From an uncultured Eisenbergiella sp. (GTDB lineage: Bacteria > Bacillota > Clostridia > Lachnospirales > Lachnospiraceae): DNA of 36,961 nucleotides. The notes beneath the pieces are model-generated. The model ran no database searches. It saw only the letters and a program-made list of their open reading frames with translations, and was not told the origin of the DNA. The stretch spans positions 1 to 36,961 of the forward strand of contig CANQFM010000029.1 in NCBI GenBank assembly GCA_947598825.1. The letters run 5' to 3'. The position numbers and the translations under genes were made by a program. Shown piece by piece: positions 13,543 through 21,525 of this stretch (position 1 is its first letter; each line of letters begins with the position of its first letter).

Positions 13543-16269
13543 TTGGATAAGTATGAATACAAGCTGCGGTTGGAAGAGATCAAAGCCTTGAATAAAAAAG
13601 GCCGTTTCCAGGAAGCGGCGCAGGTGGCGGACACCATAGACTGGAAAAAGGTTCGGAATGTTACGACGCTGGGAATCATCAGCGATGTCTATAAGGTCAA
13701 TCGACGTTTTGAAGACGCCAAAGAGATCCTTCTTCTGGCGAACGATAAATCCCCCCAGAACAGACGGATCCTGTATTCTCTCTGCGACCTGACCATCAAG
13801 CTGGGCCAGGTGGTGGAGGCAGTGGAGTATTATAAGGAATTTGTGCAGCTATCGCCCAACGACAACAACAAATATATTCTGCTCTATAAGATTTATGAAG
13901 CCCAGGATATCAGCCTGGAGGAACGTATTGCGGTATTAAAGGAGTATAAAAAGCGGGAATATAACGAAAAGTGGGCATACGAGTTGGCGTTTTTGTATCA
14001 CAGGGTCGGCCTGGCTACAGAGTGCGTGGAGGAATGCGACCAGCTTATTTTGTGGTTCGGGGAAGGCAAATATGTGACCAAGGCCATGGAACTCAAGCGG
14101 CTTTATGTGCCTCTGTCCCCGGCCCAGCAGCAGGCTTACGACAGGCAGTTTGGGAAACAGCCTCAGGAGGAGATCCGGGAGGAAGCGCCGGAGGAAGAAC
14201 CGGCGGAAGAAGAAAAGCCTACCCCACAGGGAGATGAACTGGATATCCAGGTAAAGACCATGGATATGGGACAGTATAATACGATCAATCTGCAAGCCGC
14301 CCTGGCGGAAAGTATGCGGGAAGTGCTGGAACCACCCCGGCAGGAGGAACAGCCTGCCCTATCGGACGTCCTGCCGGTGCGCGCGGATCAGGAAACGCCT
14401 CGAAGACAGGCGGAAGACCGCCGGAACGCCTATGGCGGCGATGATGTGGAATATCAGGAAGATGTGACGAGGGTGATCCGGGATTCCGCAGGCTGGAATG
14501 TGCAGGAGACGGGGCAACTGGAAATGGATGGCCAGGAAGAAGAGAAGCCCGAAGCGTCCGTCCTGCAGAGTCCCGTAAAGGAACTGCGCTTTCCGGAATC
14601 CGCAAAAGAAGCGTTTTCACAGGAGCCGGAGGAAGAGAGCCGCCGTGCGCCGCAGCCGTCTTCCAGATCCAACCGCCATCAGGAGCGGATGTCCGACCTG
14701 CTTTCCCAGGAATATGACGGGCAAATCAGCCTGGTATTGCCGGAGGAACGTAAGGTAGAGAAGCAGATCACGGGCCAGATGAATTTTCAGGATGTCATGG
14801 CGGAGTGGGAAGCGCGCAAAAAGGCGAATGAAGAAAAGAGAAAAGCGAGCCTGCGCAAGACCATCCTGGATCAGACGGAACCCATGTTTGAGCGATACGA
14901 CGAGAGTGTAAAGAACGGCATTCCGCAAAAACTGGAACGCGGAGAGAGTATAACGCCTGCACAGCCGGTCAAAGCGGCTCCGGCCAATGCGGCGGCGCGG
15001 GTGGAACAGGCTGTGCAGGGTGTGATCGAAGAACTGCGGGCTGATCAGATGGCGCAGACAGCTTCCCAGCGACCGGCGCAGACGGAGGTCCGAGAGGAAA
15101 CGCCTGCAGCCCGGGAAACATCGCCCGCGCCCCAGGCAGAACAACCGGCAGCGGTGCCTGCACCTCAAGCAGAACAGCCAGAAGCAGCGCCCGCACCTCA
15201 GGCAGAACAGGCAGCAGCGCCCGCGCCACAGGCAGAACAGCCGATGGCGCCTGCACCTCAGGCAGAAGAGCCAGAAGCAGCCCCCTCGCCACAGGCAGAA
15301 CAACCGGTAGCAGCGCCTGCGCCACAGGCGGAACAGGCCGCAGCGGCGCTCGCACCCCAGGCAGAACAACCGGCGGCAACTCCCGCGCCACAGGCAGAAC
15401 AGCCAACGGAAGTACCTGCAGAAGCTGCGGCGCGCCAGGAAGAGACTGCGAAAGTGAGAGAGGATACGGCGGCCCTAAACGCCAGGATCACCGAGCAGCA
15501 GGTGGAAGACCATGTGCGCAGCATGACGAAGGAAGAGAAGGAACTGTTTGCGCCCTATGTGCCCACCAAGGGGACGATGCGCCAGCTTTTGAATGCGCTG
15601 GACAGGATCAGCCTTTCCGCTTATACAGGCAATATGATCATAACCGGGACGCCGAACTCCGATATGATGAAGCTGGCGAAAAATATTGTGCGTGAAATAA
15701 AGCTTTCCGACCAGAACTTTTCCGGGAAAGCGGCCAGGATCAGCGGCGACGTGCTTAGCATTAAAAAACCGGAGGAGCTGATCAAGCGGATCCCGAACGG
15801 CGCTCTGATCGTAGAGCAGGCCGGGCGGCTGTCGGATGAAGGCGCACAGAATCTGGCCAGGGCACTGGATCAGGAGCAGACCGGGATCGTGGTCTTTTTG
15901 CTGGACAGCAAGCGCTCCATCAATGCGCTGCTGGAAAGATGTCCGAAGCTGACGGAGTATTTCACTTCCCGGTTCGATATTGCCGCCCTGGACAGCGGCA
16001 CGCTGGTAAAATACGGTTGCCAGTATGCGTATAATCAGGAGTACGCCATTGACGAACTGGGACGCTTGGCGCTGCACACCCGGATCGAGGATATGCAGAC
16101 CAGCGATCACGCGGTGACAGTGGAAGAGGTGCGGGAGATCGTGGACGACGCTATCGCCCACGCCGAACGGTTTTCGATCAAGCATATGGCCGATATCGTG
16201 CTGCAGAAGCGCTATGATGAGGACGATATGATCGTGCTGCGGGAACGTGATTTTATGCACAAAAGATAA
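13543..16269 (+). CDS. TPR protein with Pro/Ala/Gln repeats and degenerate AAA+ domain
   Basis: A 908-residue, probably cytosolic protein. Residues about 5-205 form TPR-like helical pairs (ALNKKGRFQEAAQVADTIDW, later AYELAFLYHRVGLATECVEE). Residues 205-520 are acidic and low-complexity, and about 525-630 hold nine copies of an APQAEQ-type repeat. The last 250 residues keep the order of a CbbX/SpoVK-like AAA+ module: a P-loop position (NMIITGTPNSDMMKLAKNIV), a Walker B-like strand (GALIVEQAGRLS), sensor-1 (GIVVFLLDS) and an arginine-finger region (CPKLTEYFTSRFDI). The GKT of the P-loop and the acidic Walker B pair are missing, so ATPase activity is unlikely. The TTG start is chosen for its spacing to GGTGAGG; GTG at 13534 overlaps that site. 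Function unknown. Confidence 0.7.
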   Translation: MDKYEYKLRLEEIKALNKKGRFQEAAQVADTIDWKKVRNVTTLGIISDVYKVNRRFEDAKEILLLANDKSPQNRRILYSLCDLTIKLGQVVEAVEYYKEFVQLSPNDNNKYILLYKIYEAQDISLEERIAVLKEYKKREYNEKWAYELAFLYHRVGLATECVEECDQLILWFGEGKYVTKAMELKRLYVPLSPAQQQAYDRQFGKQPQEEIREEAPEEEPAEEEKPTPQGDELDIQVKTMDMGQYNTINLQAALAESMREVLEPPRQEEQPALSDVLPVRADQETPRRQAEDRRNAYGGDDVEYQEDVTRVIRDSAGWNVQETGQLEMDGQEEEKPEASVLQSPVKELRFPESAKEAFSQEPEEESRRAPQPSSRSNRHQERMSDLLSQEYDGQISLVLPEERKVEKQITGQMNFQDVMAEWEARKKANEEKRKASLRKTILDQTEPMFERYDESVKNGIPQKLERGESITPAQPVKAAPANAAARVEQAVQGVIEELRADQMAQTASQRPAQTEVREETPAARETSPAPQAEQPAAVPAPQAEQPEAAPAPQAEQAAAPAPQAEQPMAPAPQAEEPEAAPSPQAEQPVAAPAPQAEQAAAALAPQAEQPAATPAPQAEQPTEVPAEAAARQEETAKVREDTAALNARITEQQVEDHVRSMTKEEKELFAPYVPTKGTMRQLLNALDRISLSAYTGNMIITGTPNSDMMKLAKNIVREIKLSDQNFSGKAARISGDVLSIKKPEELIKRIPNGALIVEQAGRLSDEGAQNLARALDQEQTGIVVFLLDSKRSINALLERCPKLTEYFTSRFDIAALDSGTLVKYGCQYAYNQEYAIDELGRLALHTRIEDMQTSDHAVTVEEVREIVDDAIAHAERFSIKHMADIVLQKRYDEDDMIVLRERDFMHKR
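15124..15411 (+). repeat. Nine imperfect tandem repeats encoding APQAEQ-type units
   Basis: Within the TPR protein gene, the unit GCxCCxCAxGCAGAACAG-like recurs at 24- to 36-base intervals, encoding PAPQAEQ followed by a variable 2-5 residue spacer. Nine copies are seen, with one EE and one SPQ variant. The spacing is always a multiple of three bases, so copy number can change without breaking the frame. Confidence 0.8.
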
Positions 16270-16323
16270 AACCGCCCAGGGGCGGATTGACATAGGGAAG
16301 GGAAACAGAACAGGGGGGCTGGT

Positions 16324-18240
16324 ATGGCAAAGACAGAAAAAAAATGGGAAAATGTCTTTCTTTCGGAGGACGATCAGTATCTTTTCGCGCAGGGGACGCA
16401 CTACGACATTTATAAAAAGCTGGGCGCCCATCTTTCCGAGGAAAACGGGCAGAGGGGCATGTCCTTTGCCGTCTGGGCGCCGCATGCCCAGTGCGTTCAT
16501 GTAGTGGGGGATTTTAACGGCTGGAATGAGGAATCCCATCCCATGCAGAAGCTGGGATCCGGCGGGATCTATAAGGCATTCGTGCCCGGACTGGGTTTGG
16601 GAGAGCTGTACAAATATCTGATTACCGCGGCGGATGGAAGGAAGCTGTATAAAGCGGATCCTTTCGCCAACTATGCGCAGAAACGTCCCGGCACCGCTTC
16701 TATTACGGCGGATCTGCCCTCCTTTTCGTGGACCGATGGGGCGTGGCTGGAGAAACGGGATCAACAGGACGTTCAGAAGCAGCCCCTGGCGATCTACGAA
16801 TGCCACATCGGCTCATGGATGAGGCATCCCGGCCGGGAGGATGAAGGATTTTATAATTACCGAGAATTTGCGGACCGGATCGTAACATACTTAAAGGAAC
16901 TGAAATATACCCATGTGGAGCTGATCGGCATTGCCGAACATCCGCTGGACGCCTCCTGGGGCTATCAGGTGACGGGTTACTACGCGCCCACATCGCGCTA
17001 TGGGACGCCGGAGGATTTTGCCTATCTGGTCAATACCCTGCACCGGCATAAGATCGGGGTGATCCTGGACTGGGTTCCGGCGCATTTTCCCAGGGATGCT
17101 TACGGGCTTGCGGACTTTGACGGCGAAGCGCTGTTCGAGCATCCGGATCCGAGGCTGGGGGAGCATCCAGACTGGGGAACGAAGATCTTCAATTATGGGA
17201 AAACCGAGGTCAAGAATTTCCTCATCGCCAACGCGCTGTACTGGATCCGGGAATTTCATATCGACGGCCTGCGGGTGGACGCGGTGGCGTCCATGCTCTA
17301 TCTGGATTACGGGAAAAAGGACGGTCAGTGGGTGGCCAACAAATACGGCGGTAATAAGAACCTGGAAGCCATCGAGTTTTTCAAGCATATGAACACCGTG
17401 ATCCGCGGCGCTTTCCCGGGCGTGATGACCATTGCCGAGGAATCCACGGCATGGCCCATGGTGACGGGCCCGGCGGAAGAGGGCGGGCTGGATTTTTCCT
17501 TCAAATGGAACATGGGATGGATGCATGATTTCTGCGAGTATATGAAACTGGATCCTTATTTCCGCAAGAACAACCATTACGGGCTGACCTTCGCCATGTC
17601 CTACAACAATTCCGAAAATTATATCCTGCCGCTGTCCCACGATGAGGTGGTACATTTAAAATGTTCCATGCTCAATAAGATGCCGGGGTATCATGTGGAC
17701 AAGTATGCCAATCTCCGCGTCGGGTACGCATATATGTTCGGCCATTCCGGCAAGAAGCTGCTCTTTATGGGGCAGGAGTTCGGCCAGGAGAGGGAATGGA
17801 GCGAGGAGCGGGAGCTGGATTGGTTTTTGCTTGAAAACCCGTTGAACAGGGGGATGCAGGAATATGTCGGGGCCCTGTTGGAAATGTACCGCAAATATCC
17901 CTGCCTGTATGAGATCGATCGCGACTGGGCCGGATTTGAGTGGGTGAACGCAAACGATGCGGACCGCAGTACTTATAGCTTTATCCGCAGGTCCCTGGAT
18001 GGGAAGAAGAGCCTGCTTTTTGTCCTGAACATGACGCCGATCGCACGACCGGATTACTGTGTGGGCGTGCCGAAGAAAAAGAAATACAGGCTGGTGTTAA
18101 ACAGCGTGGAAGAACGGTTTGGCGGAACCGGGGAAAAGATCCCGGAGGAAATCGCCGCCACAGAGGAGCCAAGCGACGGCAAGCCCTGCCGGATCACCTT
18201 TGACCTGCCCCCCTATGCCGCAGCCGTATTCGTATTTTAA
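16324..18240 (+). CDS. glgB: 1,4-alpha-glucan branching enzyme
   Basis: A 638-residue GH13 enzyme that makes alpha-1,6 branches in glycogen. A CBM48 domain (about residues 40-130, with FAVWAPHAQCVHVVGDFNGW) precedes the catalytic barrel. Visible active-site parts are the conserved WGYQVTGYYAP (212-222), nucleophile D319 in GLRVDAVASM, acid/base E372 in TIAEEST, and the transition-state Asp in LPLSHDEV (about residue 442). The C-terminal domain is short but complete (LPPYAAAVFVF). A GGGGGGCTGGT ribosome site precedes the ATG. It lies 54 bases after the TPR gene and is followed by a strong terminator; no other glycogen gene is in the window. Confidence 0.95.
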   Translation: MAKTEKKWENVFLSEDDQYLFAQGTHYDIYKKLGAHLSEENGQRGMSFAVWAPHAQCVHVVGDFNGWNEESHPMQKLGSGGIYKAFVPGLGLGELYKYLITAADGRKLYKADPFANYAQKRPGTASITADLPSFSWTDGAWLEKRDQQDVQKQPLAIYECHIGSWMRHPGREDEGFYNYREFADRIVTYLKELKYTHVELIGIAEHPLDASWGYQVTGYYAPTSRYGTPEDFAYLVNTLHRHKIGVILDWVPAHFPRDAYGLADFDGEALFEHPDPRLGEHPDWGTKIFNYGKTEVKNFLIANALYWIREFHIDGLRVDAVASMLYLDYGKKDGQWVANKYGGNKNLEAIEFFKHMNTVIRGAFPGVMTIAEESTAWPMVTGPAEEGGLDFSFKWNMGWMHDFCEYMKLDPYFRKNNHYGLTFAMSYNNSENYILPLSHDEVVHLKCSMLNKMPGYHVDKYANLRVGYAYMFGHSGKKLLFMGQEFGQEREWSEERELDWFLLENPLNRGMQEYVGALLEMYRKYPCLYEIDRDWAGFEWVNANDADRSTYSFIRRSLDGKKSLLFVLNMTPIARPDYCVGVPKKKKYRLVLNSVEERFGGTGEKIPEEIAATEEPSDGKPCRITFDLPPYAAAVFVF

Positions 18241-18247
18241 CCCATTG

Positions 18248-18280
18248 GGCCCGCGTACCGATGTACGCGGGCCTTGTTTT
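18248..18280 (+). terminator. Rho-independent terminator after glgB
   Basis: A perfect 11-bp stem GGCCCGCGTAC / GTACGCGGGCC (18248-18258 and 18263-18273) with a CGAT loop, followed by TTGTTTT. It lies seven bases after the glgB stop. The converging DUF2508 gene ends at 18279. Confidence 0.9.
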
Positions 18281-18590
18281 ATGCGCCCGCCAGGGGCCGT
18301 ATCGTATGTTCCTGCATGTCCAAACGGGACAACAAGGCGTCGTTGGCCGGCAGCGTTTCCTTTTGAAGAGCGGTGAATTTTTCCAGAAGGTATTTGTAAC
18401 GCTTCATGGCCGCATTGAGCTGATAGATGTAACAGTCGATCAGATCCGGATCTGTGACATAATCAAATCCTGCGTAAGCATTTTCCAGGTCCCATTTCGC
18501 CAGCAGGAGATCGTAGCGCAGGCTGTCTTCATAGCTGAGCGGCGCATCTGCTTTCTCCGGGCGGCGAATGGTACGAAAAATGGACCGCAT
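18279..18590 (-). CDS. DUF2508 (YaaL-like) family protein
   Basis: A 103-residue soluble protein. The run LAKWDLENAYAGFDYVTDPD followed by LIDCYIYQLNAAMKRYKYLL is the signature of DUF2508 (B. subtilis YaaL), a small helical family of unknown function. The start has GAAAGGAGG at good spacing. The tail after residue 75 is longer than in most relatives. In many Firmicutes this gene lies next to bofA on the same strand; here the two neighbours are divergent. Confidence 0.8.
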   Translation of the reverse strand: MRSIFRTIRRPEKADAPLSYEDSLRYDLLLAKWDLENAYAGFDYVTDPDLIDCYIYQLNAAMKRYKYLLEKFTALQKETLPANDALLSRLDMQEHTIRPLAGA

Positions 18591-18815
18591 GTCATTCCTC
18601 CTTTCGATTGCGGAAACGGAGAGCTTTTCCCTTTTACTAAAGTATAGGCGCGGTTGGAAAAAATATACATACGGAAAGCGGACGGCCGTAAAACGCCGCC
18701 GCATAAAAAGGGGAGGGTTTGGGGAAAGGGCCGGCAGACGCCCCGGCAAAAGTCATTTTTTCAGCGGGCCGCGCATAGTCATGTAAGGATCAGGGGCCTG
18801 AGGGAGACAGGAACG

Positions 18816-19013
18816 TTGAAAAACTGGATGGAAACCGTACTCAATTTTATGCTGCGGGCTGTGTTCGGCATGATCGCCGTATTTCTGATCAATTCTCTGC
18901 TGCAGGGTAAGCTGAGCGTAGGGATCAACCCGGTCAGTTTCCTGGCGTCGGGGTGTCTTGGTCTTCCCGGCGTTGCCCTGCTTTACGGACTGAAATTTTA
19001 TTTTCTCCTATAG
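18816..19013 (+). CDS. bofA: Pro-sigma-K processing inhibitor BofA family protein
   Basis: A 65-residue membrane protein with two hydrophobic segments (about residues 10-30 and 42-62) joined by LLQGKLSVGINPVSFLASGC, the BofA signature (a GxN-P turn before the second segment). In B. subtilis BofA holds the SpoIVFB protease inactive during sporulation until sigma-K is needed. It is shorter than the Bacillus protein (87 residues) but matches clostridial forms. A TTG at 18816, eight bases after GGGAGA, is the likely start; an ATG at 18828 is the alternative. The product implies the organism can sporulate. Confidence 0.75.
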   Translation: MKNWMETVLNFMLRAVFGMIAVFLINSLLQGKLSVGINPVSFLASGCLGLPGVALLYGLKFYFLL

Positions 19014-19109
19014 CATCGGCGCGTTACTACCGTAAAATTTACCTGTTACGAAATTTTCCTCCCAAATTTGTCCAGAACTGCCAAAAATTATTTTTTTGCT
19101 TTTTAAGGG

Positions 19110-19138
19110 TGGACAAACGGGAAGTTTATGTCTATAAT
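19110..19138 (+). promoter_or_regulatory. Promoter of the Tad pilus operon
   Basis: TGGACA (19110-19115), a 17-base spacer and a perfect TATAAT (19133-19138). This is the only strong promoter found ahead of the 10-kb pilus gene set. Transcription would start near 19145. Confidence 0.8.
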
Positions 19139-19144
19139 TCGATT

Positions 19145-19298
19145 TACCATCTAAGACCGCTTGGAGAAAGCGGTGCGCAGCGTCTCATCCCCGGCAGGTG
19201 GCCGGAGGATCTTTTCAGGATCTGATTTCTGATCATTCCGTGATTGCGCGGGAAGCGCAGTGACCCATCTTTTTTATCCAATTCGAGGAGGCATATGT
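19145..19298 (+). promoter_or_regulatory. Structured 5' leader of the Tad operon
   Basis: About 150 untranslated bases with several inverted repeats: ACCGCTT/AAGCGGT (19156-19162, 19168-19174), CCGGC/GCCGG (19191-19195, 19201-19205), and TGCGC/GCGCA (19245-19249, 19255-19259) followed after 10 bases by a T-run at 19270-19275. It ends in GAGGAGG. The leader matches no riboswitch I know. A five-codon frame (ATG at 19295, MFEKK, stop) overlaps the tadZ start out of frame. Confidence 0.45.
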
Positions 19299-20309
19299 TT
19301 GAAAAGAAATAAGCTGGCAATATGCGATCCGGAGAGGGAGTACGCATATCGGCTTACGGACGCGCTCAGCAGAAGGGAGGACCTTCCGTTCGAGATCCTT
19401 ACCTTTACCAGTGTGGAAAAGCTGGAAGAAAGTCTTGCACAGGGGCCGATACAGCTTTTGATGATCGCACAGTCCGTTTTCCTTCCGGAAAGAAAGAACC
19501 AATGGAAGGTTTCAAGGATCCTGCTGCTGTGGGATCCCGGGGAGATCCCGTTACCGGGATTTGCAGGGATCAGCAAATATTCCGGTGTATCCAGGATCCT
19601 TAAAAAAATTATGGAAGAGGCGGCTGAGGATGAAAGCCTTCGTTTTCTTCCTACGCTGTCCCCCAATGATCCGAGTTATTTTCTGGGCATCTATTCTCCC
19701 GTCGGCAGATGTCTGCAGACGACCTTTTCTCTTTGCCTGGGCCAGCTTCTGGCCCGAAGCCACAAAGTGCTGTATTTGAATTTTGAAAGCTATTCCGGGC
19801 TGCCCCGAATGTTGGAGCGCAGCTTTGAGGCGGATTTTTCCGATCTGCTTTACTTCCTCGGAGAGCCCCAGGATGCCTTCCTGGGCAGGCTGTACCGGAT
19901 GGTCGAAAACGTAAACGGGATGGACATGGTTCCGCCTGCAGTTTCCGGCCTGGATATCTTTCAGATGCCAAAAGAGGAGTGGACAAAGCTCATGGAGGTA
20001 CTGCAGGCCAGTCGCTACGAGTATGTGATCCTGGATCTGTCGGATGGCGTGCAGGGGTTGATGGAGATCCTCGGCCGGTGCGCCTGCGTGTATACGATCG
20101 TGAAGGAGGACGGGTTTGCGGCCGCCAAGCTCGGGCAGTACAAAAGCCTGCTGGCCAGGACAGAACGGGGGGATATCCTGGATAAGACCAGGGAAGTGAT
20201 GCTTCCGGTCTTTCAGAAGCTGCCAAGGGATTTAAATCATCTGACCGTAGGAGAACTGGCTGAATTTACGGAAAGGATGCTGAAGGCAGATGGAACAAAA
20301 GGAATATGA
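19299..20309 (+). CDS. TadZ/CpaE-like pilus assembly protein with altered P-loop
   Basis: A 336-residue protein of the MinD/ParA superfamily as found first in gram-positive Tad loci. Residues 1-110 form a receiver-like domain (LAICDPEREYAYRLTDALS). Residues 125-330 form the ATPase-like fold: P-loop position GIYSPVGRCLQTTFSLCLGQ (130-149), YLNFESYSG after strand 2, and YEYVILDLSDG as the Walker B strand. TadZ usually sits at the cell pole and places the pilus machine. The P-loop here lacks the Lys normally before Thr (Gln is found), so ATP hydrolysis may be lost. TTG at 19299 is the start, seven bases after GAGGAGG. The end overlaps tadA by 20 bases. Confidence 0.75.
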   Translation: MKRNKLAICDPEREYAYRLTDALSRREDLPFEILTFTSVEKLEESLAQGPIQLLMIAQSVFLPERKNQWKVSRILLLWDPGEIPLPGFAGISKYSGVSRILKKIMEEAAEDESLRFLPTLSPNDPSYFLGIYSPVGRCLQTTFSLCLGQLLARSHKVLYLNFESYSGLPRMLERSFEADFSDLLYFLGEPQDAFLGRLYRMVENVNGMDMVPPAVSGLDIFQMPKEEWTKLMEVLQASRYEYVILDLSDGVQGLMEILGRCACVYTIVKEDGFAAAKLGQYKSLLARTERGDILDKTREVMLPVFQKLPRDLNHLTVGELAEFTERMLKADGTKGI

Positions 20310-21525
20310 GGCCGTTAAGGCGTCCTTAAAACGCGAGCTTTTAGGGAAGCTGGACTGCGGACAGGATTTTTCCGACCGGCAGGTACAACAGATGATCGAC
20401 GCGCTTTTGTGCGGCGCCGGGCTTGCGGGGAAACTGGAAGTGGCGGCCAGGCGCACAATGAGCCGGGAACTGTTTTCTTCCATCCGGGGGCTGGACGTGC
20501 TTCAGGAGCTGTTGGCCGATGAAAACGTGACCGAAATCATGGTAAATGGGCCGGACAGGATCTTTGTGGAAAAAGACGGCCGTCTGATGCGCTGGGAAGG
20601 GCGGTTTGAGAGTATGGCTCGCCTGCAGGATGTGATCCAGCAGATTGCCGCGGGATGCAACCGCGTGGTAAACGAGGCGTCGCCGATCCTGGATGCGAGA
20701 CTTGCGGATGGCTCCCGCGTGAACGTGGTGCTGTCCCCGGTCGCTTTAAACGGCCCCATCCTGACGGTCCGCAGGTTCCCGCGGGAGGGAATGACGCTGG
20801 ACAGGCTTGTGGCGTTAGGGTCGCTGGATGAGGAGTGCCGCCATTTTCTGGAGCTGCTGGTGCAGTGCCGGTATAACATTTTTATCAGCGGGGGCACCGG
20901 CAGCGGCAAGACCACTTTCTTAAACGCGCTTTCCCAGGCGATCCCGGAACAGGAGAGGATCATTACCATCGAGGACAGCGCGGAGCTGCAGTTGAAATAT
21001 GCGCAAAATCTGGTTTCTCTGGAAACCCGCAACGCCAATATGGAGGGCTGCGTTCCCGTGACGGTCCGAGATCTGATCCGCGCTTCCCTGCGCATGAGGC
21101 CGGACAGGATCATTGTCGGGGAGGTAAGGGGAGCGGAAATATGCGAGCTTCTGACCGCGTACAACTCAGGACATGCGGGGAGCATGTCCACCGGACATGG
21201 CAATACGGCCAGGGATATGCTGCTGCGGATGGAGACAATGCTTTTGATGGGAATGGACGTGCCGTTGTCCGCCATACGCAGGCAGATCGCCTCGGGCATT
21301 GACGTGCTGGTGCATCTGGGACGTCTGCGGGATAAGAGCAGGAAGGTGCTGGAGATCGTGGAGATCACTGGGTTTTCGGAAGGAGAGATTCAGACGCATA
21401 CGCTCTACGCTTTTGAAGAGGAGGGGGAGCGCAGCAGGGAAAGGGTGACCGGAAGACTGGTAAAAAAGGGAGATTTGGTGCATGTGGAAAAACTGGAAGC
21501 GGCAGGCCTGGGACAATGGGCGTGA
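20290..21525 (+). CDS. tadA: TadA/CpaF family secretion ATPase
   Basis: A 411-residue hexameric traffic ATPase that drives assembly of Flp pili. The N-terminal domain (about 1-190) includes DVLQELLADENVTEIMVNGP and RVNVVLSPVALNGPILTVRR. The motor has an intact Walker A, GGTGSGKTT at 201-209, the Asp box IITIEDSAELQL, Walker B region LRMRPDRIIVGEVRG, and the His box SGHAGSMSTGHGN. All catalytic parts are present. It overlaps tadZ upstream by 20 bases and the TadB-like gene downstream by 44 bases, so the three are translated together. Confidence 0.95.
   Translation: MEQKEYEAVKASLKRELLGKLDCGQDFSDRQVQQMIDALLCGAGLAGKLEVAARRTMSRELFSSIRGLDVLQELLADENVTEIMVNGPDRIFVEKDGRLMRWEGRFESMARLQDVIQQIAAGCNRVVNEASPILDARLADGSRVNVVLSPVALNGPILTVRRFPREGMTLDRLVALGSLDEECRHFLELLVQCRYNIFISGGTGSGKTTFLNALSQAIPEQERIITIEDSAELQLKYAQNLVSLETRNANMEGCVPVTVRDLIRASLRMRPDRIIVGEVRGAEICELLTAYNSGHAGSMSTGHGNTARDMLLRMETMLLMGMDVPLSAIRRQIASGIDVLVHLGRLRDKSRKVLEIVEITGFSEGEIQTHTLYAFEEEGERSRERVTGRLVKKGDLVHVEKLEAAGLGQWA

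Noticed and set aside
15124-15411. Regular repeats that might suggest a CRISPR array
   Set aside because: The units are contiguous, in frame within a long gene, encode a Pro/Ala/Gln motif, and have no unique spacers of constant length.
19145-19298. c-di-GMP riboswitch in the Tad operon leader
   Set aside because: A c-di-GMP switch would make sense for a pilus, but the conserved core sequences of class I or II could not be found; only simple hairpins are seen.
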